Shown one piece after another: positions 21,338 through 31,692 of a stretch of DNA of 64,000 bases. The DNA lies in the NCBI GenBank assembly GCA_031772625.1, contig CM062817.1, positions 884,344,184 through 884,408,183 on the forward strand, in the 5' to 3' direction. Position 1 is the first letter of the stretch. The number at the start of each line of letters is the position of its first letter. The DNA is from Pinus tabuliformis. Lineage: Eukaryota; Streptophyta; Pinopsida; Pinales; Pinaceae. Below the pieces are notes generated by a model. That model was not told where the DNA came from, did not search any database, and saw only the letters and a list, made by a program, of their open reading frames with translations. A program made the translations under genes and the position numbers.

Positions 21338-21808
21338 TTAGGACAAAAAAAAATGATAATTTTGCTTGGACATAAAATCTTGGTCGAAGTTGTTGTATTT
21401 TCCGTGGTCGAAGCTTCCATAGTTGTCGTGGTTAAAACTACCGTAGTTTCCGTGGTCAAAGTTGCCGTAGTTTCTGTGGTCAAAGCTGCTATAGTTGCCA
21501 TGGTACAAGCTGCCATAGTTGTCATGGTCGAAGTTGTTGTGGTTGAAGTTGTAGTAGTTGCCGTGATTGAAACTGCTGTAGTTGCCATGCTCGAAGCTGC
21601 CATAGTTTTCATGGTTGAAGCTGCCATAGTTGCCATGGTTGAAGTTGTCATGGTCAAAGTTGTCATAGTTGTCGTGGTTGATGTGTTGATTTATTGAGAT
21701 TGGACAAATAGAGCTTGTTGAAGTCTTCTCTTGAGAAAAGAATAGGGCAGAGTTGGAGAACCTTGTGAAGCAGCATATTGAATATTTGTGGAGATCATTG
21801 AAGACCAT
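21338..21808 (-). CDS. Antisense Asn/Gly/Tyr-rich repeat ORF in D 5' LTR (156 codons, speculative)
   Basis: The frame has about 40 non-repetitive N-terminal residues (with SSICPISINQH), then about 13 repeats of the form HGNYGSFN, and a short unique C-terminus. The corresponding frame in the other LTR (32552-33046, 164 codons) is also open with nearly the same start and end, though the repeat numbers differ. The composition is prion-like or low-complexity. Against coding: the other frames over the repeat are also open, so openness follows partly from repeat structure. No promoter evidence on this strand. Confidence 0.25.
   Translation of the reverse strand: MVFNDLHKYSICCFTRFSNSALFFSQEKTSTSSICPISINQHINHDNYDNFDHDNFNHGNYGSFNHENYGSFEHGNYSSFNHGNYYNFNHNNFDHDNYGSLYHGNYSSFDHRNYGNFDHGNYGSFNHDNYGSFDHGKYNNFDQDFMSKQNYHFFLS
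21365..21690. repeat. Minisatellite in D 5' LTR, 24-bp unit and multiples of three
   Basis: Repeated unit of the type AGCTGCCATAGTTGCCATGG, 24 bp with 15- and 9-bp variants, about 13 copies. Because unit lengths are multiples of three and lack stops, three frames stay open. On the minus strand one frame (21338-21808) reads as repeats of NHGNYGSF behind a unique N-terminus MVFNDLHKYSICC. The counterpart in the 3' LTR is at 32600-32925. Confidence 0.85.
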
Positions 21809-22019
21809 GATGCATTGAAGCCATTATGAGGTGACCTTGAAGAAGTTTTGTTTGGGTAACATGAAGAGTAGTGGTGACACCTTCATGTGAAGAAAAAGGT
21901 TGTCATTGATGATGTGACGTGGAGAATAAGTGAAGGCGTAGAAAAATATTGATAGGGCTTGTGGAAGAAAACATTAGGAGTCGTGAAGTATAATCAAACA
22001 TACCTTGATAAAGTCAAGC

Positions 22020-22345
22020 TATAGGGTTGGAGCCCTTGGGGTTGGTGCCTCAAAATTGACAAGGTTGGTGCCTTGGAAAGTCCAAGTTGGTGCTTGGAAA
22101 ATATAGGATTGGTGTCCTTGGGGTTGGTGCTCCTAAACTCAAGGTTGGTGCCTTGGATAAGATAGGTTTGGAGCCCTAGAGGATCGGAGTCCTCAAGAAA
22201 CCAGGTCGGATCCTGAACTAGATATAGGGTTGGAGCCCTTGAGGTTGGTGCCTCAAAATTGACAAGGTTGGAGCCTTGGAAGTCCAAGTCAGTGCTTGAA
22301 AAATATAGGTTGGAGCCTGGGATATTGAAGATCGGTGTCTTCATT
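22020..22345 (+). repeat. Second minisatellite of D 5' LTR (GGTTGGAGCC / GGTTGGTGCC)
   Basis: About ten copies of GGTTGG(A/T)GCC-like motifs, each followed by a variable tail of 15-25 bases such as TTGGAAAGTCCAAG. The shorter counterpart in the 3' LTR is at 33258-33560. It lies between the TATA box and the poly(A) signal, so it would be in the transcript. Confidence 0.75.
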
Positions 22346-22509
22346 TAGGGTTGGATCCCTACATATATTGTACTTGATTTATTGAAGAAATTAATAAAAG
22401 CATTTATTCTTATTGTTCATTCTGTGTTGTAAATATAAGTGATGTAACTGGTAAAAGTAACACTTGAAAAGAAATACTAATTCACCCCCATCTCAGTATT
22501 TCCAAAAAT

Positions 22510-22522
22510 TGGTATCAGAGCC
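22510..22522 (+). other. Primer binding site of D (TGGTATCAGAGCC)
   Basis: Matches the initiator-Met tRNA 3' end, the usual primer of plant copia elements, two bases after the LTR. Confidence 0.9.
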
Positions 22523-22615
22523 AGTGCCTTCACTCAACACCTAACAGCTTGAAGGTTGATCATTAGAACACGAATGTGAAAGCCAAGGAATAAAGTCTCC
22601 AATCCTCCTAAAGAT

Positions 22616-23425
22616 GTGTCTCCCTCAACCACCGAAATTGAAGTCAATCAATTTGTGAAGGCTCCATTGTTCAATGGAAACTTTGATATATGGGAGTCAA
22701 GAATGAGGAATTTCTTAAAGACTCAAGGCATTGAAGTCTGGAAATCAGTGATTGTTGATAGCATGATGGATGGAGAATCCAAGGAACATAATACAAGATT
22801 AATGAAAGCAATCTTGAATGGGCTACCTAATTTTATGAAGGCCAATTTTGAAAAATGTTCGTCAGCAAAAGGCATATGGGATAAACTTCATGATCTTCAC
22901 TCAAAAGGAGTGTTGACAATGATCTCTATTCAAGAAAATTAAGGAAAACAAGAAGGAAATCTAGAGCCCATCAAGGAAGGTGAAGATAATAGTGATAACA
23001 TCAAGGCTAAAGAAGACCTAGAAGATGAAGAGAATGAAAAAGATTTTGAAGAAGATCACCTCACTAAACTTATAGCTACCATGGAAGAGATTAACAATTT
23101 GCAAAAAGGAAAATGAGGAACTTAAGAAGAAAGTGCTAGTTGCTGACCAGGATAAGACAAGGAAGGAATTTGAACTTGTCAAGCTTCATGTACAAGAAAT
23201 AGATGAGGATCTCGCCAAGATTAAGGAAAAATTTCATCAAAACAAGAGAAGCATCATGAAGAAGTCATATCCATGACAAATCAATTGGATAAGGCAAAGA
23301 AACATGAAGATACCTTGTCAAGCCACCTTGAACAAAGGCACAAAATCTTGAACAAACTTGAAGTAGAGATTGGTCAATACAAAGAAGAGGTCTCCTCCCT
23401 TAGATCTCAACTAGAAGAAGCAAGG
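22616..23425 (+). pseudogene. gag: gag of element D, left part
   Basis: N-terminal domain with VKAPLFNGNFDIWESRMRNF and IWDKLHDLHS, the copia gag-polypeptide family signature. TAA at 22940 and TGA near 23114 interrupt it, and the frame changes after the second. The rest is Lys/Glu-rich coiled coil that runs straight into the E insertion at 23426 (target CAAGG) and continues at 30227. Confidence 0.85.
23421..23425. repeat. Target-site duplication of E (CAAGG, left copy)
   Basis: CAAGG here and at 30222-30226, identical, abutting both LTR ends of E. Confidence 0.95.
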
Positions 23426-24594
23426 TGTTGAAATTTGGTACCAGAGGACAGGTGGTTCCCTTAGGCTTTGATATTTGGCCTAGGGAAAAGTTTCCAAAAG
23501 AATTTAATTTTTCTCCTAAAGTGACTTTATAATTTTTTATAAAGTCAAATCTAATTTAAAAGTGACTTTAAGTGATAAGTTACTAAAGTTTAATTTTAAA
23601 GTGACTTTATTAAAGTCAATGTAAAATTAGAAAGGAAAAGTGACTTTGAAATAAATGACTAAGTGGGTCTTTATTAAAGTGGGGTGAATTAAAAAATAGA
23701 AAGTGAGATTTAAATGAGCATTTAATCTCAGCCATAGATCTAAATCTATTTCAGCCATTGGATTTAGGGATCACCCAAAAGTCACTTAGATTTAGATTAA
23801 AGGAGGAAAAGGAGGAAAAGGTCATTCATTCTTTCATGAGAAGATTGGGAGAAGGAGAGCAAGAGAGCAAGAGAGATTTCTGAGCAGGGAGGAGAAGGAG
23901 ACAACAGCTTGGCACACATTCCAAGGCAGTAGTTGAGCAGATTTTTATAGCTGATTCAACACATAGTGAAAGGCAGATTTTGGCACGATTTTCGAGGAGT
24001 GGTTTGCACAAAAATCGAGGAGCAGTTTGCTAGTTTTTCTGCCTGCAAAATGAGGGTCGTACAACACCTTTATTGCAGGTCGTACAATGCATTTATTGCA
24101 GTCCATACAACACATTTAATGTTGGTCGTACAACAACATTTAATGCTGAAAGTGGGCACGAAAGTCGAGGAGGCCATACAACATTTATTGTTGTCCTGTT
24201 TGTTGTAATTCCTAGATTGTTGTGAGGCACGATAAAAGAGATAAGTTGTAAATTTTCTTGCTGATTTTTTGCTGAATATTTCTCACTGTAAAAAGGTAAT
24301 TTTCAGAAATAAAGAAGAGCTCTCGAACTGGTTTTCCCCAAGAGTTGTAGGGGGTTTTTCCAGGGTCACCTTGACCAAAAATCACTGTGTTCAAATGTGT
24401 TAAATGACTGTTTGTACCTACTGATTTTTTATTTCTGCATTTTCCAGCATTCTGTAAAATTTCCAGAATTTGTGTTTTCAGCAAAATTTATTTTTCCAGC
24501 TTGTTGAATGTATGGATATGGGAAAGGGCATTTAACTATATGGGAGAAATAAGGTGAAACTGAAAACTAGGGTGGGAAAATAGAAATTTCTACA
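23426..24594 (+). repeat. 5' LTR of element E (1169 bp)
   Basis: Starts TGTTGAAATTTGG, ends TTCTACA, matching 29044-30221; by eye roughly seven differences in the first 230 aligned bases. It holds five AAAGTGACTTT-like motifs (23517-23650) and a short minisatellite (24056-24195). Confidence 0.95.
24056..24195 (+). repeat. Short tandem repeat in E LTR (GTCGTACAACACATTTA type)
   Basis: Five imperfect copies of a 25-32 bp unit with core GTACAACACATTTATTGCAG. Same block in the 3' LTR at 29686-29830. It lies towards the end of the LTR and would probably be transcribed. Confidence 0.7.
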
Positions 24595-24606
24595 TGGTAT
24601 CAGAGC
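24595..24606 (+). other. Primer binding site of E (TGGTATCAGAGC)
   Basis: Directly follows the LTR end TTCTACA; complementary to initiator-Met tRNA. Confidence 0.95.
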
Positions 24607-24755
24607 TTGAGTGATAAAGTGAAATTTGGGACAGCAAGGAGAAAAACTTATAGCTGCTGATTTTTCACTCAGAAAATTCCAGCAAGCTGATTTTTCACAA
24701 ACAACAGTTTTATTTTTACTACAACAGTGCTATTTTTCAGTTTTAGGACAGCAGG

Positions 24756-26309
24756 ATGTCATTGGGACTGAGGGTGGAGGATAGGTTGGATGGGCATATA
24801 AATTATAGTGTTTGGAAGGAGAGAATGCAGAGTATCTTTGACGAGGTAGAAGTCTGGGATATCATGGTGCATACCACACAAAACCCCGTTGTTGTGCCTA
24901 TTGATGCTACTCAGTTGGCTGAGTATAATACAAAAAACAACAAGGGTAAGAGGTTGATTCTAGACGGAGTCAAAGACCACTGCATTCCTCATGTGAGAGG
25001 AAAGAGCAATGCCCATGAGATGTGGACAACACTGTCCAATCTCTACCAGAGTACCAATGAGAACCGGAAAATGGTCATGAAGGAGAAGCTGAAGAACATT
25101 AAGATGGGTAATGATAGTGCAGCTGGATAACTCACAAAGATTACTAATGCGAGAGATGAGTTGGAAACAATTGGAGAGGCCATTCAACCCATTGAGTTGG
25201 TGTGGATTGCAGTGAATGGCCTCCCTCGTTCATGGATGAACTTTGCTGATGGGGTTTGTGCACGTGAGACCCTTCCCACATGGGAGAGGTTTTGGGATGA
25301 TTGCATTCAGACAGAGATCAGGAAAGGTCAGCTTGGGGCAGCCAAGCCAGTTGAGCAGGATGAGGATGTAGCACTTTCAGCAGGAGGCAAGAAAGGCAAA
25401 GGGAAGAAGTAGTCTTCCACAAGTAATGGTGGGGGCAAAGACAAAGGTAAAGGTAAACAGGGTGACACACAGAAGGACTATTCCAAGGTGAAGTGTTGGA
25501 ATTGTCAAAAGATGGGACACTATGCAGTTATGTGTCCGGAGAAGAAGAAGAAGAAGAAGGGGAAGAACCAGAATGTGGCAGCTTCAACAGAGGTTGAGGA
25601 CTTTGCAGTTCGTTTTGACCGAGAGTTTGGGTTCACTGTGTATGAGTCCCCTAGTGCAGGGTTACCTGCCACACAGGTTCAGAGGGAGCATGCTTTTCCC
25701 TCGATTAGCGGAGCATCTTCAGGTATCTGGTATGTGGACAGTGGGGCTTCACATCACATGATAGGAGTCCGGGAGTACTTCTCAGAGCTTTCAGAGAGTG
25801 GCACTGATATTGAGGTAGTACTCGGTGATGACAGAGTTGTCAGAGCAGTCAGGGTGGGGACATTGACATTTCAGAGGGAGTCCAAACCTCCCTTGAAGGT
25901 GTTAGACGTTCTTTATGTGCCAGGGATGAGGAAGAACCTCATATCCATCTCAGCTTTGGAGGACAGAGGATATGAGGTACTGTTTAGGGGAGGACAGGTG
26001 TTGATGTATCCCAGGGGCACTCCAGCTGATTCAGCTAGAGTGATAGGTGTACACCATGCAAAGGTGTACAAGTTTGCATTCCAGTCCCTTGTGGCATTGA
26101 GCAGTAGTACCGATAGTAGAGCTAGCAGTTCTGAGCTGTGTGAGATTTGGCACCGTAGGATGGGACGTATGTATCATGGAGCCTTGAGGACATTGCGGGA
26201 GGTCACTATAGGTGTGCCAGATTTCAGTACTGATCACTTTGATACTTGCAGAGGATGTGCGATGGGCAATTTTGCCAAATCCCCTTTTCCCAGCAGTGCA
26301 GTAGAGTGA
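24756..26309 (+). pseudogene. gag-pol: gag, protease and pre-integrase part of element E
   Basis: One frame with stops at 25128 (TAA) and 25410 (TAG). The gag N-domain has LDGHINYSVWKERMQS and RLILDGVKDH. A basic Lys/Gly stretch precedes a canonical zinc knuckle CWNCQKMGHYAVMC (about 25497-25538), which binds RNA in capsids. The protease active site is WYVDSGASHHM (about 25729). The GAG_pre-integrs domain shows WHRRMG and the CRGCAMGNFAKSPF zinc motif. The frame ends at TGA 26307 after a one-base loss, and integrase continues in another frame. Confidence 0.92.
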
Positions 26310-26311
26310 CT

Positions 26312-27055
26312 GGGATAGTTGATTTGATTCATTCTGATGTGAGCGGTTAGATGTCTCATGTTTCCTTGAGTGGATATGAGTACTATGTTTTATTCATTGA
26401 TGATCACTCTGGGAGGACCTAGATTTATTTCTTGAAGACCAAGAGTGAGGTCTTCAAGCAGTTTCAGGAGTTTAGAGCTCTTTTGGAGACACAGACAGGT
26501 CGGAAGATCAAGTCCCTAAGGTCGGACAATGGGGGAGAGTACACCCTTGGAGAGTTTGTTGACTATTGTGCGGAGGCAGGCATTAGGAGGGAGTTCACTG
26601 TTCCTTACAACCCCCAACAAAACGGAGTTGCAGAGAGGAAGAACAGATCCATCGTAGGGGCTGCCAAAGCCATGTTACATGATCAGTGGTTGCCATTGTT
26701 CTTGTGGGTAGAGGCCTGCAACACAGCTGTTTACTTGCAGAACAGGAGTCCGCATCGTGCCTTGGGGCACATGACTCCAGAGGAGGCTTTCTCTGGGAAG
26801 AAGCCTGATATTGGTCATCTTCCTATCTTTGGATGCATTACATACTCCTACATACCCAAGGAGAAGAGGACCAAACTAGAGCCCACCACAGAGAAGGGTA
26901 TCTTTGTGGGCTACAGTGAGACCTCAAAGGCCTTTCGGATTTACATTCCTGCACAGAGGAGAGTTTTTTTTAGGCGGGATGTGAAGTTCGAGGAGGACAT
27001 GGCCTTTAGGAGATCACGGGAGTTAGAGTATCTGGATCAGCCAGACCCTCAGTAG
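26312..27055 (+). pseudogene. pol: Integrase of element E
   Basis: Catalytic core with all three residues: HSDVSG (first Asp), LRSDNGGEY (second Asp), QQNGVAERKNRS (Glu). Stops at 26348 (TAG) and 26420 (TAG, in place of the TGG kept by F at the same position) interrupt the start. The remainder, including MTPEEAFSGKKPDIGHLPIFG and the FVGYSETSKAFRIY block, is open to TAG at 27053 (in a Gln-rich context, likely from CAG). Confidence 0.92.
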
Positions 27056-27058
27056 CAG

Positions 27059-29025
27059 TTGAGTCAGTTGCAAGGATCCAGTGGGCAAGGATCAGGAGGA
27101 TCTGGAGCTACATCTATGAGGATGTCAGGTCCGTCAGTGAGCAGTGGCTCACCGAGCCAGAGGGGTGGTGCTCCAGGCAGCATGCAGAGCAGTTCACAGA
27201 GCAGTTCACTAGGGAGTCCATTGATGGATAGTTCACACGGTACCTCAGCTTCTACAGGTACAGGTGCAGGCAGGAGGACAACAGATAGACAGTCAGGTGT
27301 TCAGGCTCCTGATGATGATGAGGAGGAGGAGTTTCATTCTCCTATGGGAGACGTGCACTCAGGGAAGAGGAAGCCCAAGTGGCTTCAGGACACCTTAAGA
27401 GATGCCACATCTGTTGCTGAGCCGAAGAGGCCAGTCAGAGAGAGTAGACCACCTGAGAGGTTTTGTAGCTATATGGCAATGGTTACCAACATCCTTGACT
27501 CTGAGCCTTCTAGCTATGAGGAGGCAGCTAGCCAGCAGGTCTGGAGAGAGGCCATGCAGGAGGAGTATTCTTCTATCATGAAGAATGATGTTTGGGAGGT
27601 GGTGCCGAGGCCTAAGGGCAAATCCGTGGTTACTTCCAGATGGCTTTACAAGGTAAAGCATGCTACAGATGGCAGCATTGAGAAATTCAAAGCGAGGTTT
27701 GTAGCTAGAGGATTCTCCCAGGTAGAGGGAGTTGATTATGAGGAGACCTTCGCTCCCGTGGCTCGATATACTTCGATTCGCTCCATTATATCGATAACAG
27801 CAGATATGGGCTGGAAGATCCACCAGATGGATGTGAAGACTGCATTTATCAATGGCTTCATACAGGAGGAGGTGTACATTGAGCAGCCACAGGGCTTTGA
27901 GGTGCATGGGAAGGAGTCCCATCTGTGCAGACTGAAGAAGGCCCTTTATGGCCTGAAGCAAGCTCCCAGAGCTTGGTACTCCAGGATAGATACTTACTTG
28001 CAGGAGTTGGGTTTCACAAAGATTGAGGCAGATCCGAACCTTTACTTTATTGTGATAGGTGAGGAGCCTCTCATTCTGGTGTTGTATGTGGATGACTTGG
28101 TCATTACAGGTGCAAAGAGACTCATAGAGCACTGCAAGAGAGATCTTGCGACGGAGTTTGAGATGAAGGACATCGATTTGATGCATTACTTTTTGGGTTT
28201 GGAGGTGTGGCAGGAGGAGGGGCATTTCTTCCTCGGGCAGGGGAAGTATATTGTGGACATCCTTGGCAGATTCCACATGGAGGATTGTAGACCGATGTCG
28301 ACACCGATGATCACCAACTGGAAGAAGCTTCATGCTTCATATTTTGAGTTGGTGGATCCCACATTGTACAGGCAACTGATTGGTTCCTTGATTTATTTGG
28401 TCAACACTAGACCAGATATTTGTTTTGCAGTCAACACGATGAGTCAGTTTATGTGTGAGCCTAGGAAGGTTCACTGGGTGGCTACAAAACACATTTTGCG
28501 GTACTTGCAGGGGATAGTGGATTATGGTCTGGACTACAGGCAGGGGGATGGAGTGAGATTGGCAGGTTACACTGATTCTGATTGGGCAGGTTGTGCTTCT
28601 GATAGGAAGAGCACTTCAGGGTGTTGTTTTGGGTTGGGTTCAGCAGAAGTGCCATGGTTCAGCCGGAAGCAGCAGTCAGTAGCATTGAGTTTAGTGGAAG
28701 CAGAGTATATGGCAGCCAGTCTAGCTAGTTGTGAGGTCATCTGGCTTCACAAGATGTTGTTTGGCTTATTTGGTCAGCCGTTGAGACCTTCAGCGATTTA
28801 CTGTGATAATTAGAGTTGCATTAAACTCATGGAGAATCCAGTATTTCATGACAGGTCAAAGAATATCGGGATCAAATATCATTTCATCAGAGACTGTGTT
28901 CAGAAGGGAGCTGTGAAGCTTGAGTATATTTCCACTGATGAGCAGGTTGCAGATATTATTACCAAAGCCTTACCACGGGCAAGCATGACTACTTCAGAAA
29001 CAAGATGGGTATGGTGAGGAACACC
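27059..29025 (+). pseudogene. pol: Reverse transcriptase and RNase H of element E
   Basis: Same frame as integrase. A Ser/Gly-rich linker (about residues 1-130) precedes the RT domain: KARFVARGFSQVEGVDYEETFAPV, QMDVKTAFINGF (catalytic Asp), LYVDDLVITG (YVDD box). RNase H follows with GYTDSDWAG, VEAEYMAASLA and the [17 protein letters not shown] end block. TAG at 28811 replaces the CAG kept in F (53756). A one-base loss near 28978 shifts the last 12 codons, so the natural end, which would reach the LTR boundary at 29043, is missed. Confidence 0.95.
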
Positions 29026-29043
29026 TTCCTCGGTAAGAGGGAG

Positions 29044-30221
29044 TGTTAAAATTTGGTACCAGAGGACAGGTGGTTCCCTTAGGCTTTGATCTTTGGCCTA
29101 GGGAAAAGTGTCCAAAAGAATTTAATTTTTCTCCTAAAGTGACTTTATAATTTTTTATAAAGTCAAATCTAATTTAAAAGTGACTTTAAGTGATAAAGTT
29201 ACTCAAGTCTAATTTTAAAGTGATTTTATTAAAGTCAATGTAAAATTAGAAAGGAAAAGTGACTTTGGAAATAAATGACTAATTGGGTCTTTATTAAAGT
29301 GGGGTGAATTAAAAAATAGAAAGTGAGATTTAAATGAGCATTTAATCTCAGCCATAGATTTAAATCTATTTCAACCATTAGATTTAGGGATCACCCAAAA
29401 GTCACTTAGGGTTAGATTAAAGGAGGAAAAGGAGGAAAAGGTCATTCATTCTTTCATGAGCAGATTGGGAGAATGAGAGCAAGAGAGCAAGAGAGCAAGA
29501 GAGATTTTTGAGCAGGGAGGAGAAGGAGATAGCAGCTTGGCACACATTCCAAGGCAGCAGTTGAGCAGATTTGTACAGTTGATTCAACACGTAGTGAAAG
29601 GCATATTTTGGCACGATTTTCGAGGAGTGGTTTGCACAAAAATCGAGGAGCAGTTTGTTGGTTTTTCTGCATGCAAAACGAGGGCCGTACATCACATTTA
29701 TTGCAGGTCGTACAACACATTTATTGCAGTCCGTACAATGCATTTAATGCTGCCTGTACAACAACATTTAATGCTGAAAGTGGGCATGAAAGTCGAGGAG
29801 GCCATACAACATTTATTGCTGTCCTATTTGCTGTAATTTCTAGATTGTTGTGAGGCACGGGGAAAGAGATAAGTTGTAAATTTACTTGCTAATTTTTTGC
29901 TAAATATTTCTCACTGTAAAAAGGTAATTTTCAGAAATAAAGAAGAGCTCTCGAACTGGTTTTCCCCAAGAGTTGTAGGGGGTTTTTCCAGAGTCACCTT
30001 GACCAAAAATAACTGTGTTCAAATGTGTTAAATGACTGTTTGTACCTACTGATTTTTTATTTCTGCATTTTCCAACATTCTGTAAAATTTCCAGAATTTG
30101 TGTTTTCAGCAAAATTTATTTTTCCAGCTTGTTGAATGTATGGATATGGGAAAGGGCATTTAACTATATGGGAGAAATAAGGTGAAACTGAAAACGGGGT
30201 GGGAAAACAGAAAATTCTACA
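29044..30221 (+). repeat. 3' LTR of element E (1178 bp)
   Basis: Starts TGTTAAAATTTGG directly after AAGAGGGAG and ends TTCTACA, followed by CAAGG. Collinear with the 5' LTR; it has an extra GAGCAAGA unit near 29490. Confidence 0.95.
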
Positions 30222-30226
30222 CAAGG

Positions 30227-31195
30227 AAACAAGCACAAGGAGCTGAGAAGGTTATGGAAGATTTGACATTCATAGAAGGACAAGTTGATGAAGTAGAAAA
30301 GGAGAGAAACACCATGATATGACAAATAGAAGAAAAGTATGATGACATCACCAAGTAAAAATCAGAAATCACTTCTATTAAGGCCCAATCGTGTGAAGCA
30401 ACCAAGATGATGGAAGAAATGAAGAAGCAACTAGTTATGAAAGATGAAGATTGTGAAAAGTTGAAAGGAGAAATTGTCTTTCTTAAAAAGGAAGTTAACT
30501 TGCTGAATAAGAACTTGAAAATCTCTGAAACCCTAGATGACATCTTATATCATCAACGGTCTCCCCTTGATAAATCAGGTCTTTGCTATGAAGGTGAATC
30601 CTCAAGCAAGAATAATGCAAACCCTAATGCTTCAAACAGCAAGGATGTGAGGAAGCCTCCAAGAAATGTTCATGCTCCCAGTTCCAGCAAAGGCAAGGAG
30701 AAGAGTCAAGACAACTATGGAAGAATATTTCCTCCAAGAAGAAATGCAGATGGTGTCAAGGATGCAAGAGGAAATGTAGATGGTGTCAAGGATGCAAGAA
30801 GAAATGATTATCGTCAAAGGATCCCAAGGCAAGAAGACTTCAGAAGTACATCAAGGAAACCTTCTTCTCCCAGGTACCAAAGTATATTTCTTGGTTATTG
30901 CTATTCTTGTACAAACTTTGGGCACATGGCAAAAGATTACAGGGCATATCACAAAGATAATTATAATGGTCCCCGTCAATATTCGAGAAACAATTTTGCA
31001 AGAAGTCATGAATTCTTATTCATGAACAACATAGAGTGCCATAACATTAGACATATGGCATGTAATTGTAACTTGACTTGGGCCACTACTCAAGATAGAA
31101 CTATGCCAGAAAATAAATTTACACAAGTATGGAGAAGGAAGCAAATACAAACCGAAAATCTCTTGAACTCTCTAGCCAACAACACATGTTTTTGA
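30227..31195 (+). pseudogene. gag: gag of element D, right part with zinc knuckles
   Basis: Resumes the D gag after E. Coiled coil to about 30530 with stops at 30320 and 30357, then the copia gag motif LDDILYHQRSPLDKSGLCYEG. The C-terminus has a first zinc knuckle CYSCTNFGHMAKDY, whose last Cys is Tyr, and a second, shortened one, ECHNIRHMACNC. The latter is the counterpart of CYKCNNFGHLTKDC in the C array, and the following QVWRRK matches QVWKRK there. Confidence 0.85.
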
Positions 31196-31692
31196 CCTGA
31201 TCTTCAATAATATAAGCATTTGATGGGAAAACTCTACCAAAAGGAAGACCATGCATACAGTTAGGGGGAGCTTATGATGGTTAGGCATTCTTACAGAAGC
31301 CATCAGTGAATGAGTCTTATGAAATCCTTGACGAGCTATATGGACAATCATTCTTTAATAGATCATCTCTTAGGAACACTCCTTGAAGAATATAATCCTT
31401 ATTCATCTGATGGATTATTATTGAAGATCTATTCCACTTGATCATTAGCAGGTAATCTTTCATGAGGGGTAGTTGGTTCATCACATGAAGGAATTTAAGC
31501 ACATCTATCATGGACCACATTGCTAGAAAGAAGAGCACCACGACATGGGGAGTAACATACCTATGAATAACTACTATTTGTAAAGAAAAGAAGTAGCTTG
31601 ACAGTGGGAGTAATTGGGCACCCCATTTGCCATTGATGTCAAAGGGGGAGAGAATGTTGAAAGGGAAAGAAAATTGCCATCAATAACAAAGG
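31196..31692 (+). other. Element D region between gag and 3' LTR, pol missing
   Basis: About 500 bases without protease, integrase, RT or RNase H motifs. It ends with two purine-rich tracts, AAAGGGGGAGAG near 31650 and AAAGGGGGAGAT at 31681-31692; the second abuts the LTR and is the likely plus-strand primer. Confidence 0.8.

Larger units (their letters stand above)
20468..22507 (+). repeat. 5' LTR of element D (about 2040 bp)
   Basis: Starts TATTAATCTAGGTTGTC and ends near TTTCCAAAAA before the primer site. It matches 31693-33706. It holds two internal minisatellites (21365-21690 and 22020-22345), a TATA box at 21229 and a poly(A) signal near 22393. Confidence 0.9.
23426..30221 (+). mobile_element. 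Copia element E, complete structure, inactive
   Basis: LTRs 23426-24594 and 29044-30221, perfect 5-bp target duplication CAAGG, Met-tRNA primer site at 24595, full gag-protease-integrase-RT-RNase H order, and polypurine tract AAGAGGGAG (29035-29043). It sits inside the gag of D. Six in-frame stops and at least two frameshifts disable it. E and F have the same layout and closely related pol, so they belong to one clade. Confidence 0.96.

Noticed and set aside
21353-21697. Val-rich plus-strand frame over the D minisatellite (and Thr/Met-rich minus frame)
   Set aside because: By-products of a 24-bp repeat without stops; they lack unique flanking sequence conserved in the other LTR.
22510-22522. 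tRNA gene fragments at TGGTATCAGAGC sites
   Set aside because: These are primer binding sites next to LTR ends; no cloverleaf can be formed from the flanks.
27395-28333. 312-codon minus-strand frame
   Set aside because: It lies antisense to the RT of E, and its residues follow from the complementary codons; no domain or promoter evidence.
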